Assembly (NCBI GenBank): GCA_023260735.1
Contig: JALQUL010000068.1
Coordinates: 1 to 7,889 of the forward strand
Source: Limnohabitans sp.
GTDB lineage: Bacteria > Pseudomonadota > Gammaproteobacteria > Burkholderiales > Burkholderiaceae_C
DNA length: 7,889 bases
Direction of reading: 5' to 3'
Below the pieces are notes generated by a model, which made no database searches, had not been told where the DNA came from, and worked only from the letters and a program-made list of their open reading frames with translations. A program made the position numbers and the translations under genes. This document shows, piece by piece, positions 6,487 through 7,889 of the stretch. How positions within the stretch are numbered: position 1 is the stretch's first letter; every line of letters begins with the position of its first letter.

Positions 6487-7536
6487 ATGACATATATTAC
6501 GCCTACCATCACCGATTTGTCTGTTAATCAAGCTGGATTAAAAGACCGTTTAACCCATAAAATTAATCAAAAAACAAAACCCTTGGGCTCTTTAGGTCTC
6601 ATCGAAAAACTAGCCATTGATTTAGCTTTAATTAATGGGCAAGAGTCGATTGAACTACAACAACCAAAAGCTTTTATCTTTGCTGCCGACCACGGCTTAT
6701 GCGAACAAGGCGTATCGGCTTTCCCACAAGAAGTGACTTGGCAAATGGTAGAAAATTTTTTAGCAGGTGGGGCTGCTATTAGTGTATTGTGTAAAGTTCA
6801 TGGTATTGATATGGTAGTGGTCGATTGCGGTGTTAAACATGAGTTTGGCGATCGTGATCATTTAATCAACCTAAAAGTAGCTCACGGCAGCGCCAATAGT
6901 TTTACAGCTCCTGCCATGACAGCCCAAGAATGCCAACAAGCCCTTGAAAACGGACAATCTTTAATTCAGCAATACACTGGTAATGTAGTGCTATTAGGTG
7001 AAATGGGCATTGGTAATACAAGTGCAGCGGCTTTATTACAATCGCGCTTAACAGGCCTTGATATTGCATCTTGTACCGGAGCTGGGACTGGGCTTGATAA
7101 CGCTGCTATTGACCATAAAACAGCCGTTTTAGCGCAGGTTTTGCAGCAACACCACCATGCAACCAGCCCACTTGATTGCTTGGCAGCTATGGGTGGCCTC
7201 GAAATAGCCACTATGGTAGGAGCTATTTTGCAAGCGGCTTCGCTCAACAAAATTATTGTAGTCGACGGCTTTATTACCAGCAGTGCAGTGTTGGTCGCTA
7301 GCAAAATAAATCCTTTGGTGTTGCAACGTTGTATTTTTTCTCACCAGTCTGACGAGAAGGGCCACAAGGCCTTATTGGCATCAATGGCTGCCACCCCATT
7401 ACTACAGCTAGGGCTACGCCTTGGCGAGGGCTCTGGTGCCGCTCTAGCATGGCCATTATTAGTGTCTGCCGCAGCTATCATGAATAATATGGCTAGTTTT
7501 GAGTCGGCAGGGGTGTCTGAAAAATCAGCAAACTAA
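6487..7536 (+). CDS. cobT: Nicotinate-nucleotide--dimethylbenzimidazole phosphoribosyltransferase
   Basis: CobT transfers phosphoribose from nicotinate mononucleotide to 5,6-dimethylbenzimidazole, giving alpha-ribazole 5'-phosphate, the lower-ligand half of cobalamin. The 349 residues equal the usual family length. Motifs are KPLGSLG (31-37), FAADHG (65-70) with GVSAFPQEVTWQMV-NFL-GGAAI (75-98), GEMGIGNTSAAALL (171-184), TGAGTGLD (197-204), MGGLEIATMVGA (235-246), VVDGFITSSA (258-267), FSHQSDEKGH (284-293) and LRLGEGSGAAL (310-320). Glu314 in RLGEG corresponds to the catalytic base, and Glu172 to the second active-site glutamate. The C-terminus AGVSEKSAN is also typical. No Shine-Dalgarno is visible before the ATG (upstream is CTATTCAAA), so initiation may rely on the AT-rich, unstructured leader. 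The 360-bp gap before it suggests a separate transcript or a lost intervening gene. Confidence 0.96.
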   Translation: MTYITPTITDLSVNQAGLKDRLTHKINQKTKPLGSLGLIEKLAIDLALINGQESIELQQPKAFIFAADHGLCEQGVSAFPQEVTWQMVENFLAGGAAISVLCKVHGIDMVVVDCGVKHEFGDRDHLINLKVAHGSANSFTAPAMTAQECQQALENGQSLIQQYTGNVVLLGEMGIGNTSAAALLQSRLTGLDIASCTGAGTGLDNAAIDHKTAVLAQVLQQHHHATSPLDCLAAMGGLEIATMVGAILQAASLNKIIVVDGFITSSAVLVASKINPLVLQRCIFSHQSDEKGHKALLASMAATPLLQLGLRLGEGSGAALAWPLLVSAAAIMNNMASFESAGVSEKSAN

Positions 7537-7544
7537 ATTTGACT

Positions 7545-7649
7545 ATAAGGTTCGACTTGAAATGGCTATGTGATTTAATGAAAATAACCAAATAAATTGG
7601 TTGCGCGGGCAGGATAAGGTTCGACTTGAAATGGCTATGTGATTTAATG
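7545..7649. repeat. Two exact 36-bp direct repeats separated by 33 bp
   Basis: Copies at 7545-7580 and 7614-7649 are identical over 36 bases, beginning ATAAGGTTCGACTTG and ending TGTGATTTAATG; the flanking bases differ. The period is 69 bp. The 33-bp interval (7581-7613) contains a 6-bp stem, AACCAA/TTGGTT (7586-7591 and 7597-7602), and a GC-rich end. With only two units and no cas genes or leader it cannot be called a CRISPR array. A dispersed intergenic repeat family, a local duplication or a paired binding site are the main alternatives. Confidence 0.9.
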
Positions 7650-7730
7650 TTTAAGAATCTGCTACAAAACTCAAAGTCGTGCAGACCACCCTCTTTCTTT
7701 AAGCACAGGCCACTTCAGTAATTATTTTTT

Positions 7731-7736
7731 AAAAGG
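7731..7736 (+). promoter_or_regulatory. Ribosome-binding site of the DsbA-like gene
   Basis: AAAAGG ends 6 nt before the ATG at 7743, a normal spacing for a moderate Shine-Dalgarno. It supports that start codon. Confidence 0.45.
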
Positions 7737-7742
7737 TTTTGT

Positions 7743-7889
7743 ATGTCTCAAACAATGCGTATTGATTTTGTCTCTGATATTTCTTGTCCGTGGTGTGTAA
7801 TAGGGCTTAGCGCGCTAGAAAAAGCGATTGTCAATATTCAAAATTCAGCCAACACAGCTCTAGAGTTTGAAGTTTATTTGCAACCCTTT
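7743..7889 (+). CDS. DsbA/FrnE-family thiol-disulfide oxidoreductase, N-terminal part
   Basis: Only the first 49 codons are in the window; the frame is still open at its end. The protein begins with a beta-strand, MRIDFVSDISCPWCVIGL, whose CPWC (residues 15-18) is the redox motif of the DsbA-like thioredoxin fold. The 'SDI.CPWC.IG' form matches the FrnE/2-hydroxychromene-2-carboxylate isomerase-related group, which is usually cytoplasmic. No signal peptide is seen, which agrees. The following helix (LSALEKAIVNI) and second strand (LEFEVYLQPF) also fit; these proteins often continue with a conserved N-P segment after this strand, just beyond the window. It is separated from cobT by 206 bp and has no evident B12 role, so it marks the edge of the cluster. 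The exact substrate cannot be assigned. Confidence 0.85.
   Translation, partial: MSQTMRIDFVSDISCPWCVIGLSALEKAIVNIQNSANTALEFEVYLQPF

Larger units (their letters stand above)
7537..7742. other. Intergenic region between cobT and the DsbA-like gene
   Basis: These 206 bases contain two identical 36-bp direct repeats, a short hairpin between them, and an AT-rich tract (7719-7733) running into the ribosome-binding site of the next gene. I see no classic terminator for cobT and no convincing promoter. Confidence 0.65.

Noticed and set aside
7545..7580. tRNA fragment, because GGTTCGACT resembles a T-loop
   Set aside because: The flanking bases do not form the 5-bp T-stem, and no acceptor or anticodon arms are present.
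6203..7626. GTTCGACT as a recurring intergenic motif (6203-6210, 7550-7557, 7619-7626)
   Set aside because: The same 8-mer also occurs inside btuC (2693-2700), and two of the intergenic copies are simply the 36-bp repeats.
7545..7649. CRISPR array
   Set aside because: Only two repeats, no cas genes, no leader, and no strong palindromic repeat structure.
6112..7672. Shared 11-mer CTACAAAACTC after cobQ (6112-6122) and after the 36-bp repeats (7662-7672)
   Set aside because: The first copy is the cobQ C-terminal coding sequence and the similarity does not extend, so chance is the simplest explanation.

Overview
The window is a vitamin B12 (cobalamin) uptake, salvage and late-assembly cluster, with every supported gene on the + strand. 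Base composition is moderately AT-rich, with many TTA/TTG leucine codons. An outer-membrane BtuB-type receptor, a periplasmic binding protein and a CPWCVIG-type DsbA-family protein indicate a Gram-negative proteobacterium. The gene order (btuB, cobU, btuF, btuC, btuD, cobO, cobQ, cobT) resembles B12 loci that I associate with Burkholderiales and other Betaproteobacteria. That placement is an inference, not something the sequence proves.

Layout. Positions 1-138 hold the last 45 codons of a TonB-dependent receptor, probably btuB. Positions 139-432 are non-coding and contain a long perfect hairpin, a candidate promoter, and a terminator-like hairpin that abuts the cobU ribosome-binding site. From 433 the genes are tightly packed: cobU and btuF overlap by ATGA, btuF and btuC are 1 nt apart, and btuD follows btuC directly. 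cobO and cobQ follow after gaps of 42 and 57 nt. A 360-bp non-coding gap (6127-6486) precedes cobT. After cobT come 206 bp with two identical 36-bp direct repeats, then the start of a DsbA/FrnE-like oxidoreductase cut by the window end.

How the genes fit together. BtuB would bring corrinoids across the outer membrane. BtuF would bind them in the periplasm, and BtuC/BtuD would pump them into the cytoplasm. CobO attaches the adenosyl group. CobQ amidates the corrin ring to adenosylcobyric acid. CobU activates adenosylcobinamide to its GDP form. CobT activates the lower-ligand base, dimethylbenzimidazole, to alpha-ribazole phosphate. The genes that would attach aminopropanol (cbiB/cobD) and make the final joining step (cobS) are not in the window.

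I did not find a clearly new multi-gene system. The observations that stand out are non-coding: the 36-bp repeat pair, the possible attenuator before cobU, and the unexplained cobQ-cobT gap.
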